From NCBI GenBank assembly GCA_041481485.1, contig JBGPBY010000202.1, positions 1-11,848 of the forward strand: a stretch of 11,848 bases of DNA. The letters run 5' to 3'. Below, piece by piece: positions 1-6,464 of this stretch. This DNA comes from JBGPBY01 sp041481485 (lineage in GTDB: Bacteria; Acidobacteriota; Terriglobia; 20CM-2-55-15). How positions within the stretch are numbered: position 1 is the first letter of the stretch; the number at the start of each line of letters is the position of its first letter. Below the pieces are notes generated by a model. The model had not been told where the DNA came from. It saw nothing but the letters and a program-made list of their open reading frames with translations, and made no database searches. The translations under genes were made by a program, and so were the position numbers.

Positions 1-26
1 CGTCCGTGGCGGACCCTGAGACATTC

Positions 27-1367
27 TCAGGAAAGCCCTTCAAGCAGGCCGGTCGAGTCGCCGACATGTTCCGGCCGGGCGCCGACGCGGTCAAGCATGG
101 TTGCGAAGAGATTGGCGACCGGCGTTTCGCGCTGAAACATGATGTGACGGCCCGGTTTCACAAAACCTCCGCCGCGGCCAGCCAGCAGCGTCGGCAGCTG
201 ATCGTGCGCGTGGACATCGCCATCGGACAACCCGCTGCCATAAACAATCAGCGAGCGGTCGAGCAGATTGGAGTCGCCTTCCCTGGTGTTCTTGAGCTTC
301 TGCAGAAACTCGGCGAACAACGTCACGTGAAGCGTATTGATCTGCCGTACCTTGTCGAGCATTTCGAGATTTCCGTGATGATGTGTCAATGGATGATGAC
401 CATCACCGATGCCGATCTCAGGATATGGACGCACGGATCCCTCACGCCCCACCATGATGGTCGAAATTCGAGTGATGTCCGCTTTGAATGCGATCAGCAT
501 CATGTCCGTCATCAAACGGAAATACTCCGGAAACTCCGCAGGCACGCCAAACGGTTTCTCGATTCCGGGATCGATCACTGCTCCATCCTTCGCGGCACGT
601 TCCACCTGCTTCTCGATTTCGCGAACTGAAGTCAGGTACTCGTCCATCTTGCGTTTGTCCGTCCCGCCGAGTGTGGATTCCAGACTTTTCGTCTGCCCGA
701 TTACTTCATCGAGAATACTTTGGCGCATGGACAGCCGGCGCGCGTGGTTTTCCGGGGACTCGACGACATCGGAACCAAACAGCCGTTCAAACAGGTTTCG
801 CGGATCTGCAATCGGAGGAAGCGGCTGCGTCTCCGTCTTCCATGAAACGTTGTAGCAATAGGCGCACGAATAATTGTTATCGCAGTTTCCGGTCTGCCTG
901 GCTTCTTCAAGTCCCACTTCAAGGGATGGAAGTTTCGTGAGGTTTCCAATGGCATTCGCTGCAATCTGATCGGGTGTGATTCCCAGTCTCAAATCCGCGC
1001 CGGCTGTTCGATAGACCTCGACTCCAGCCATGTACGCAGCGAGTGCGCGTCCATGATCGCCTGCGCCCACTTGCAGCGGACGTCCCCAGTGGGCGGTGAG
1101 ATTCGACAGCACCAGGAAGTCGTTTTTCAACGGTTCCATCGAAGCGAGGATGCCCGGTAATTTTCCCAGCGGCCCTTCTGCTTCCGGAGTCCAGTGGCGC
1201 ATGTCGATGCCGTTGGGAAGATAAAACCAGGCCAGCCGGACCGGTGCGGCAACCGCTCGAGTTTGCGCGAAGGCAGGTACCATGGCATCCAGGAATGGCA
1301 GGCTGATCGCCACTCCCATTCCCTTAAGCATCGTTCGCCGTGACAACTTTTTCCGCGTCACCATCAT
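27..1367 (-). CDS. Tat-exported DUF1552 family protein
   Basis: Protein of 446 residues that looks like a full-length DUF1552 (PF07586) member, a family of unknown function known for an HxxSHH motif. A twin-arginine signal is clear at residues 9-15 (SRRTMLK), followed by a hydrophobic stretch and an AFAQ cleavage-like site near 35, so the protein is probably exported folded. The family motif appears as HPLTHH at 325-330, with Thr replacing Ser. A Cys cluster (C162, C168, C171) could form a disulfide or bind a metal. The start is one of two tandem ATGs (1367 or 1364). The first overlaps the stop of the upstream DUF1592 gene as ATGA and has a good Shine-Dalgarno sequence 7 nt away, so the two genes are probably translationally coupled. 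The pairing of DUF1592 and DUF1552 genes is recurrent in Acidobacteria, Planctomycetes and Myxococcota. The family assignment is confident; the biochemical role is unknown. Confidence 0.93.
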   Translation of the reverse strand: MMVTRKKLSRRTMLKGMGVAISLPFLDAMVPAFAQTRAVAAPVRLAWFYLPNGIDMRHWTPEAEGPLGKLPGILASMEPLKNDFLVLSNLTAHWGRPLQVGAGDHGRALAAYMAGVEVYRTAGADLRLGITPDQIAANAIGNLTKLPSLEVGLEEARQTGNCDNNYSCAYCYNVSWKTETQPLPPIADPRNLFERLFGSDVVESPENHARRLSMRQSILDEVIGQTKSLESTLGGTDKRKMDEYLTSVREIEKQVERAAKDGAVIDPGIEKPFGVPAEFPEYFRLMTDMMLIAFKADITRISTIMVGREGSVRPYPEIGIGDGHHPLTHHHGNLEMLDKVRQINTLHVTLFAEFLQKLKNTREGDSNLLDRSLIVYGSGLSDGDVHAHDQLPTLLAGRGGGFVKPGRHIMFQRETPVANLFATMLDRVGARPEHVGDSTGLLEGLS

Positions 1368-3670
1368 TGGCTTGTCCTTTCGCCCCGCCGCTGCTGGAAC
1401 GGCGCGCTTTTGACAATTCCCAGAATCAATGTCTGCATTCGATATCCGTCGCTGGATACCTGTCGAACCAGGTCACGAACGGCCGACCGGTCGAAAGATT
1501 CCACGCCTCGTCCCAGCGAGTATGTCAGCATTTTTTCCACAAGGCCACTGGTGAACTCGGGCATGCTGTCGAGAAGCAGCGCTTTCATTTCGGCCGGTCC
1601 CGCAAACGTTTTCCCATTGGGAAAAGTTCCGCTGGGATCGATCGGAAACTTTCCGTCCTCCGTACGCCATCTTCCAATGGCGTCGTAATTTTCCAGAGCA
1701 AATCCCAGCGGGTCCATCTTCGAATGGCACGAGGCGCAGAGCGCGTTACTGCGATGCTGTTCCATCTGTGCACGCAGCGAACGGGCGACGCCGACCTCGG
1801 CCTCTTCCAGTTTTGGAACGTCCGGCGGAGGAGGAGGCGGTGGAGCGTTCAAAACATTGCTCAGGATGTATTTCCCTCGCAGCACCACAGACGTGCGTGT
1901 GGGATAACTCGAAACCGTCAGCACGCTTCCTTGAGTAAATACGCCGCTTCGGCGATCCGACGTCAATTCCACACGGCGGAATTCCGGTCCGGTCACACCG
2001 GCAATACCGTAATGTTTCGCGAGTTGCTCGTTCAGAAACGTGAACCTGGCATCGATGAAATCCGAAACCGGACGGTTTTCCCGCACGACCGCATTAAAGA
2101 ACAGGCGCGTTTCCGTCCGCATGGCTTCGCGAAGTTCCGGAGTCCATTCCGGAAATTTTTTCGCATCCCGCTTGACGGCATCCAGGCTCCGCGTCTCCAG
2201 CCATTGGCCGGCAAAGTTGTCCGAAAGGGCCATCGATTTCGGATCGGCAATCATGCGTTTGACCTGCGCTTCAAGGACAGCCGGCAGGTGCAGCCGTCTG
2301 GCTTCCCCCAGTTTCAAGAGTTCGTCATCGGGCATCGAACTCCAAAGGAAATAGCTCAGACGCGATGCCAGTTCCAAATCTGAAATTGGCGCACTGTTTC
2401 CCGGTGCCGGACTGCTCTCCACGCGAAACACAAACTGGGGCGATACCAGTATGGTTGTAATCGCAAACTGGAGGCTTTGAGCTGGTGTGAACTTCGTGGC
2501 CCGGGCCTTGTCGAATATCCGGATGAGTTGGGCGACTTCGGCCGAAGTCGCCGGACGCCGATAGGCAAGACGGGCGGTATCCGACAGGATTCGCTTCACG
2601 CAGGCGGCGCCGGACGCGGGGTCGCAGGTGAGAATCTTCTTTTGAGCCAGTTTGCGATCCGCCGGAGGAAATGGCCCACCGACATCGATGAATTCGGGGA
2701 ATATATTCGCGTTCACATCGGTGCGGGAACGTAAGGGAATCTTCTCAAGATCGCTGTCGTTGATGAACTCGGCGCGAAATATGTGCTCGTTTGCGGTGAG
2801 AAACACACGCACTTCCTGCACACCGCGCTGTGTGGCTCCGCCTTGTTTGTTGACCGCGCTGATTTGTACGGGAACGCTCACGGTCTTTAACGGCTTGCCA
2901 TCGACGGAAATGACCAGCGTGACGGGCTTGTCGTCGTCCTTTCGGTGGCCCGTCAGACTAATCCTGATCGTGTAATCGGCGTCGTAGTCGAGAATTTCCC
3001 GCAGCTCGATGGCATCGTCGCCGGCCTTCTTCACGCGATCGCGTCTGGTAAAGAATCCCGGAGCCGGAAACGGATCTCCGCCGACAGCGCGCGCCGCAAT
3101 TTTCTCCGCGGCGGACAGATATTTCTGCATGAGTGCAGGAGAAACCGTCAGAACATCGCCGTTGTTATCGAAGCCGTAGCCGGAATCGTCCGCGGGAAAT
3201 TCCTCCGATGCGTGAAAGTCGACACCGAGAAGATCGCGGACGGTGTTGCTGTATTCCGCGCGATTCAATCGATGTGCGGTAACGCGGCCAGGATCCGTCT
3301 TCGTGTTGAGATCGATGCGATCGAATTCCGCCTGGACGTAGCCGATCAGTGCGGTCACCTGCTGAGAGGTCGGCTTTGCGGCAAAGGCGGCTGGAGGCAT
3401 TTCTCCGGTGCGCAATCTTGCGAGAAGCTTCTCCCAGCCTTCGCGATTGGCTTCAATCGATGCCGGGTCGGTGAATGACGCAATGTTCATGCCGCCGGAA
3501 GACATCTTGTCGTTGTGACAGTTGCTGCAAACCTGGGTAAAGACGGGCTGCACGTCCCTTTCGAACGAGGGCTTCGCGTTGGCGGCCGGCGCCTGAGCGT
3601 TGTTTTCTGGAGCGAGCGTCAGCACGCTGATCAGGAAGAAGCTCAATGTGAAAGTGCGGGTCAATCTCAT
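1364..3670 (-). CDS. DUF1592/DUF1588 planctomycete-type cytochrome c protein
   Basis: Protein of 768 residues with an N-terminal Sec-type signal (about 1-27, ending NAQA). It has a c-type heme site CSNCH at 48-52 and a GEMPP segment at 89-93 that probably gives the axial Met (M91). The rest follows the usual order of the large DUF1587-DUF1595-DUF1592-DUF1588-DUF1585 proteins: DUF1587-like about 131-195, a beta-rich inserted segment about 225-320 resembling a carbohydrate-binding module, DUF1595-like about 360-420, DUF1592 about 430-555, DUF1588 about 573-670, DUF1585 about 685-757. A second CASCH (645-649) sits in DUF1588, followed by the family-like KMDPLGFALENYD, and a run of seven prolines (610-616) precedes it. 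It is the first gene of a two-gene operon with DUF1552. The likely location is periplasmic, with a heme-dependent redox role; the substrate is unknown and a polysaccharide-linked function is only a hypothesis. No good Shine-Dalgarno precedes the ATG. Confidence 0.93.
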   Translation of the reverse strand: MRLTRTFTLSFFLISVLTLAPENNAQAPAANAKPSFERDVQPVFTQVCSNCHNDKMSSGGMNIASFTDPASIEANREGWEKLLARLRTGEMPPAAFAAKPTSQQVTALIGYVQAEFDRIDLNTKTDPGRVTAHRLNRAEYSNTVRDLLGVDFHASEEFPADDSGYGFDNNGDVLTVSPALMQKYLSAAEKIAARAVGGDPFPAPGFFTRRDRVKKAGDDAIELREILDYDADYTIRISLTGHRKDDDKPVTLVISVDGKPLKTVSVPVQISAVNKQGGATQRGVQEVRVFLTANEHIFRAEFINDSDLEKIPLRSRTDVNANIFPEFIDVGGPFPPADRKLAQKKILTCDPASGAACVKRILSDTARLAYRRPATSAEVAQLIRIFDKARATKFTPAQSLQFAITTILVSPQFVFRVESSPAPGNSAPISDLELASRLSYFLWSSMPDDELLKLGEARRLHLPAVLEAQVKRMIADPKSMALSDNFAGQWLETRSLDAVKRDAKKFPEWTPELREAMRTETRLFFNAVVRENRPVSDFIDARFTFLNEQLAKHYGIAGVTGPEFRRVELTSDRRSGVFTQGSVLTVSSYPTRTSVVLRGKYILSNVLNAPPPPPPPDVPKLEEAEVGVARSLRAQMEQHRSNALCASCHSKMDPLGFALENYDAIGRWRTEDGKFPIDPSGTFPNGKTFAGPAEMKALLLDSMPEFTSGLVEKMLTYSLGRGVESFDRSAVRDLVRQVSSDGYRMQTLILGIVKSAPFQQRRGERTSQ
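1375..1380 (-). promoter_or_regulatory. Shine-Dalgarno for the DUF1552 gene
   Basis: Read on the minus strand, AAAGGA lies 7 nt before the ATG at 1367 and 10 nt before the second ATG at 1364. The site lies inside the 3' end of the upstream DUF1592 coding region, which fits the ATGA overlap and supports reinitiation or coupled translation. Confidence 0.6.
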
Positions 3671-3682
3671 CGTTCAAAGAAG

Positions 3683-3711
3683 TCTATAGGCTCGGTCCAT
3701 GCAGGAGTGAA
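3683..3711 (-). promoter_or_regulatory. Possible sigma70-like promoter for the DUF1592-DUF1552 operon
   Basis: On the minus strand TTCACT (3706-3711) and TATAGA (3683-3688) are separated by exactly 17 bp, each matching the sigma70 consensus at 4 of 6 positions. Transcription would begin only about 6 nt before the ATG at 3670, giving an almost leaderless mRNA, which fits the absence of a Shine-Dalgarno there. The match is weak and could be chance. Confidence 0.25.
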
Positions 3712-3719
3712 GGAATTTG

Positions 3720-3855
3720 ATCAAGAAATCCCTTTCCCAACGGGAGAGGGGGCGCGCAGCGCCGGTGAGGGGTACCGCAAGTAACAATATCTACTTGTGG
3801 TACCCCTCACCCGGCCTTCGGCCACCCTCTCCCGTTGGGAGAGGGATTTCTTGAT
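3720..3855. repeat. 136-bp imperfect palindrome (REP/MITE-like)
   Basis: Two 64-bp arms (3720-3783 and 3792-3855) are inverted copies with 9 mismatches by eye (55/64), separated by an 8-nt loop. Seven of the mismatches cluster in one G+C-rich block. Each arm contains its own smaller hairpin: in the right arm CCCTCTCCC and GGGAGAGGG form a perfect 9-bp stem around a GTT loop, with a second GGCC-TTC-GGCC hairpin beside it. The element fills the gap between two divergent genes, so it is not a convergent-gene terminator. No target-site duplication is evident. From memory, CCCTCTCCC/GGGAGAGGG intergenic repeats of this style recur in many bacterial genomes; copy number here is unknown. It could be a non-autonomous mobile element, a REP doublet, or a structure affecting both promoters. 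Confidence 0.85.
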
Positions 3856-3927
3856 AGCAAACCTGCATCTTCACGAAAACAATTAGCAGGGTGGATGTCC
3901 CGCGCCTAGTGTGAAGAGATCAAATCA

Positions 3928-6225
3928 ATGCGATGTCTCCTCTTGCGGTTACCGGTGTGGGTCGGCGGCGCGCTGCTTTTGCTCTCGGCGCCCGCCGAGG
4001 CCGAAGTGCAGCTGCGCAGGCCGTCGATGGATCGCGTCGATGTCGTTTCCGACGGAGTACCCACGTGGAAGATCGGGTTCGCCACTTATGAGCGCCATGT
4101 CACCTCCCGTTTGATCCCCGTCGACGCGGATCACGTTTTCTTCGCACACGGATGCGCGCTGCATCTGATCGACACGAGGAAAGGGGTGGTCATCCGGCGT
4201 TGGATATTTCCCGACGGGATCGATGAGGTCCACGCCGACGGCGCCGCCTTCAGAGTGCAGACGTCGAGGCCGAAGTCTGACGACGAACCTCTTCTGCCAA
4301 GATCAACCTTGATTGGACTAGACCTGCCGGCGCCCGCTTATTGGATAGATAACCTCCTTCTATTTCGGGTGGCTTCGCTTGAAGGCTCTCTGTTTGATAG
4401 GGACTCCCATTTCGATCCGGAATTCCAGGAGGGCGTCCGAATCAAGCGCATTCCGCTAGTTCGGCAGGACGCCGAACAGTTGCTGTTGGATGTGAAAGAA
4501 GCGGCTCGCCGGAATCCATTTCAGGCGCGCCTGGCTGTGGTTGAAGCGCTGTTGATGAACGATGCCGGACGTCAGGAAGAAGCGGACGCCGTTTTCCGTG
4601 ACGCCATGGACCAGAAGACGAATCACTTCGGGGAACTCTTCTGGATTGCCGCTTACCTGGAATATGCCGACAAACCCGAATGGTCGCGGTTGGCGTTCGA
4701 TCGGGCATCAGAGACCTTCTGGAAGGAAGGTTCCGATCCACGGCTTGTCTCCTTCCTTCTTCCAAGACTGATCATGGGATACCTTCCCTACGAACTTCGG
4801 ACCGAATTACCCGTCAGCCGCCGGGCCGAGTTGAGTGAACGGCTCTATCGGATGGCGCCGTACGTTCAAGGTTCTTCCGCGGCATGGAGCGCGCTCGCCT
4901 CATACTTTGACGAAAACGGCGATCCCAAACAGGCGGCGTTGTGGCGCGGCCGGGCTGCGGAGTCGGTCACACATTCCGGCTACATTTGGGAGTTCGGCAG
5001 CTACGCGGCAAGGGCGATGTGGTTCGTGGCGGCGTCACTGCTGGCAGTGATCGTTTACGGCTATGTTCTCCACAGGAGATATGCTCTTCAACGACGTCTG
5101 CTCTGGCCGGGGTGGGCGAACTGGCTACACCGTCATGATCCTCGCTGGTCCCTGTCGCTCTGGAACCGCCGCGATCGTTTGTCGCTGGCCTTTGTGTTGC
5201 TTCTCTTTTGGCTCGGCCTGGGTGCATTCGGGGTATGGAGTGAAACCGCCGTCCTGACGGATTCCTCGCCAATCTCTGCGGGCGCAGGATCGTACCGTGC
5301 GCCGGTCACGCGTGTCTTTCTGGAAAGTCTTGCGGAAACTCCGGAACGGAATTTTCTCCTGGCGTTCTCGATGCAACAGCAGGGCGAAGCAGCCGCCGCG
5401 GAATCGCTCTACCGAAAGGCGCCGCATTCTGCCGAAGCCTGGAACAATCTGGGTGTCCTCGAAGCCGATCAGGGAAGAATCCAGGAGTCGGGCGCGTCTT
5501 TCAGGAAAGCTCTCGATATTGATCCGCAAATTAGCGAGGCCGCGTTGAACCTGGGCCGGCCAACCGAGGGCTACTGGGCTGACATTCACCGTCGGTATTC
5601 TCCCGGACAAAAGATGCTGGCTACGCCATCCCACGACTTGATTTATCGCGCGACGCGGGGCGACTTGTCACAATTTGCGGTGCGCATTCTACCCGGACCG
5701 TTTATCGCGGCGCGAGCCATCAAAAACATTGGCTCCTCGTATTACGACAGGTATTCCCTGGACTCCCCTCTTCCCATTCGCCTGGCCATCCAGTTTTGCG
5801 GTCTTTGGACGTGGGGACTGAGCCTCATTTTATGTGCCTGGCTGCTCATCCTCTATCGTGCTCCTTATCAGGAAGTGATCGCGGCGCCAGCCCGAGGGCA
5901 TTGGCTTCTTGAACTGGTTGTTCCCGGGACTTCGCGGCGATGGAAGGTATGGGGAGGCCTACTCCTTACCTTCTTTGTCTACGGTGTTCTGGAGACAGCA
6001 TTCCACCGCAGTACCCATACATGGTTCACTTTGACGCCTATAGGTAGCCGGGCTCTCGGATTGTCTGACGCTATGTTGCCTGACGTCCAGGGTGTCTGGC
6101 CTCCCGACGCTTCAAGTCGATTCTGGACCCTGGGGCCGGAGTTCCTGGCTGCGCTGATCTTCGCCCTCAATGCCGTAGCGGTTCTCCGGGATTTCATCGC
6201 CGACCGTAAGCAGGGCCCACTGTAG
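3928..6225 (+). CDS. Multi-pass membrane protein with TPR-like repeats, function unknown
   Basis: Protein of 765 residues that I do not recognise as a named family. An N-terminal signal peptide or anchor (about 1-25, ending AEAE) is followed by a beta-type region (about 45-110; the stretch FAHGCALHLIDTRKG at 72-86 resembles a propeller strand). Helical repeats lie at about 196-345, then two membrane segments at about 362-381 and 418-436. A TPR-like pair lies at about 470-534; the best repeat is 501-534, with AWNNLGVLEADQGR and FRKALDIDP. Three further hydrophobic segments are at about 620-643, 674-691 and 737-754. The architecture suggests an envelope scaffold with soluble TPR domains between membrane anchors. 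The ATG follows a weak GAAGAG about 10 nt upstream. The last three codons and the stop lie inside a repeat arm, so the C-terminus may have been reshaped. The coding frame is convincing; the function is not inferable. Confidence 0.82.
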   Translation: MRCLLLRLPVWVGGALLLLSAPAEAEVQLRRPSMDRVDVVSDGVPTWKIGFATYERHVTSRLIPVDADHVFFAHGCALHLIDTRKGVVIRRWIFPDGIDEVHADGAAFRVQTSRPKSDDEPLLPRSTLIGLDLPAPAYWIDNLLLFRVASLEGSLFDRDSHFDPEFQEGVRIKRIPLVRQDAEQLLLDVKEAARRNPFQARLAVVEALLMNDAGRQEEADAVFRDAMDQKTNHFGELFWIAAYLEYADKPEWSRLAFDRASETFWKEGSDPRLVSFLLPRLIMGYLPYELRTELPVSRRAELSERLYRMAPYVQGSSAAWSALASYFDENGDPKQAALWRGRAAESVTHSGYIWEFGSYAARAMWFVAASLLAVIVYGYVLHRRYALQRRLLWPGWANWLHRHDPRWSLSLWNRRDRLSLAFVLLLFWLGLGAFGVWSETAVLTDSSPISAGAGSYRAPVTRVFLESLAETPERNFLLAFSMQQQGEAAAAESLYRKAPHSAEAWNNLGVLEADQGRIQESGASFRKALDIDPQISEAALNLGRPTEGYWADIHRRYSPGQKMLATPSHDLIYRATRGDLSQFAVRILPGPFIAARAIKNIGSSYYDRYSLDSPLPIRLAIQFCGLWTWGLSLILCAWLLILYRAPYQEVIAAPARGHWLLELVVPGTSRRWKVWGGLLLTFFVYGVLETAFHRSTHTWFTLTPIGSRALGLSDAMLPDVQGVWPPDASSRFWTLGPEFLAALIFALNAVAVLRDFIADRKQGPL

Positions 6226-6329
6226 GCGCGGTCTATGACCGCGCACAGTTTTTCAGATTGGGATTCCTCGAATTGGGGACCCACAATCGAGAGATTGTGC
6301 GCGGTCATAGACCGCGCCTGCAGTGGGCC
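6214..6329. repeat. Inverted pair of REP-like elements (BIME-like)
   Basis: Arms 6214-6247 and 6296-6329 are 34-bp inverted copies with one mismatch, separated by 48 bp of unrelated sequence. Each arm contains its own hairpin with an 8-bp stem, GCGCGGTC-TAT-GACCGCGC, at 6226-6244 on the left. Directly before the left hairpin is GTAG (6222-6225), the tetranucleotide that precedes classical REP palindromes processed by RAYT transposases; the right arm has GCAG there. The left arm starts inside the upstream coding region and its GTAG contains that gene's TAG stop. The pair sits between two co-directional genes and could also act as a transcription attenuator or RNA-stability element, though no T-run follows it. 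No RAYT gene is in the window. Confidence 0.85.
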
Positions 6330-6464
6330 GCCATCCCAAGTTTCAAACTCACCTACTACCCGCAAGCAAGACCCAGCCCCTTGAACGCACGTTCACTGTC
6401 CTCTTCTTCTTCCACTTTTTTTCTTTGCGGTGTGTTGAAGGAAAGGGATAACTTCTCCGTCATT

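Noticed and set aside
2..14. Hairpin GTCCG-TGG-CGGAC just after the DUF1552 stop (minus strand)
   Set aside because: A 5-bp stem at the window edge; any T-run would lie outside the window, so a terminator cannot be judged.
1340..2383. Plus-strand open frame of 347 codons opposite the DUF1592 gene
   Set aside because: Antisense to a strongly supported coding region; low-complexity Arg/Phe/His-rich translation without signal peptide or motif.
6399..6428. Pyrimidine-rich tract before the quinoprotein
   Set aside because: Looked at as a possible terminator T-run for the REP-like pair or a regulatory tract, but it lies about 70 bp past the hairpins and has no adjacent stem.
6258..6464. Upstream extension of the quinoprotein frame
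   Set aside because: The extra 69 residues run through the repeat spacer and arm and a pyrimidine-rich leader, giving a Ser/Arg-rich sequence before a normal signal peptide that begins at ATG 6465.
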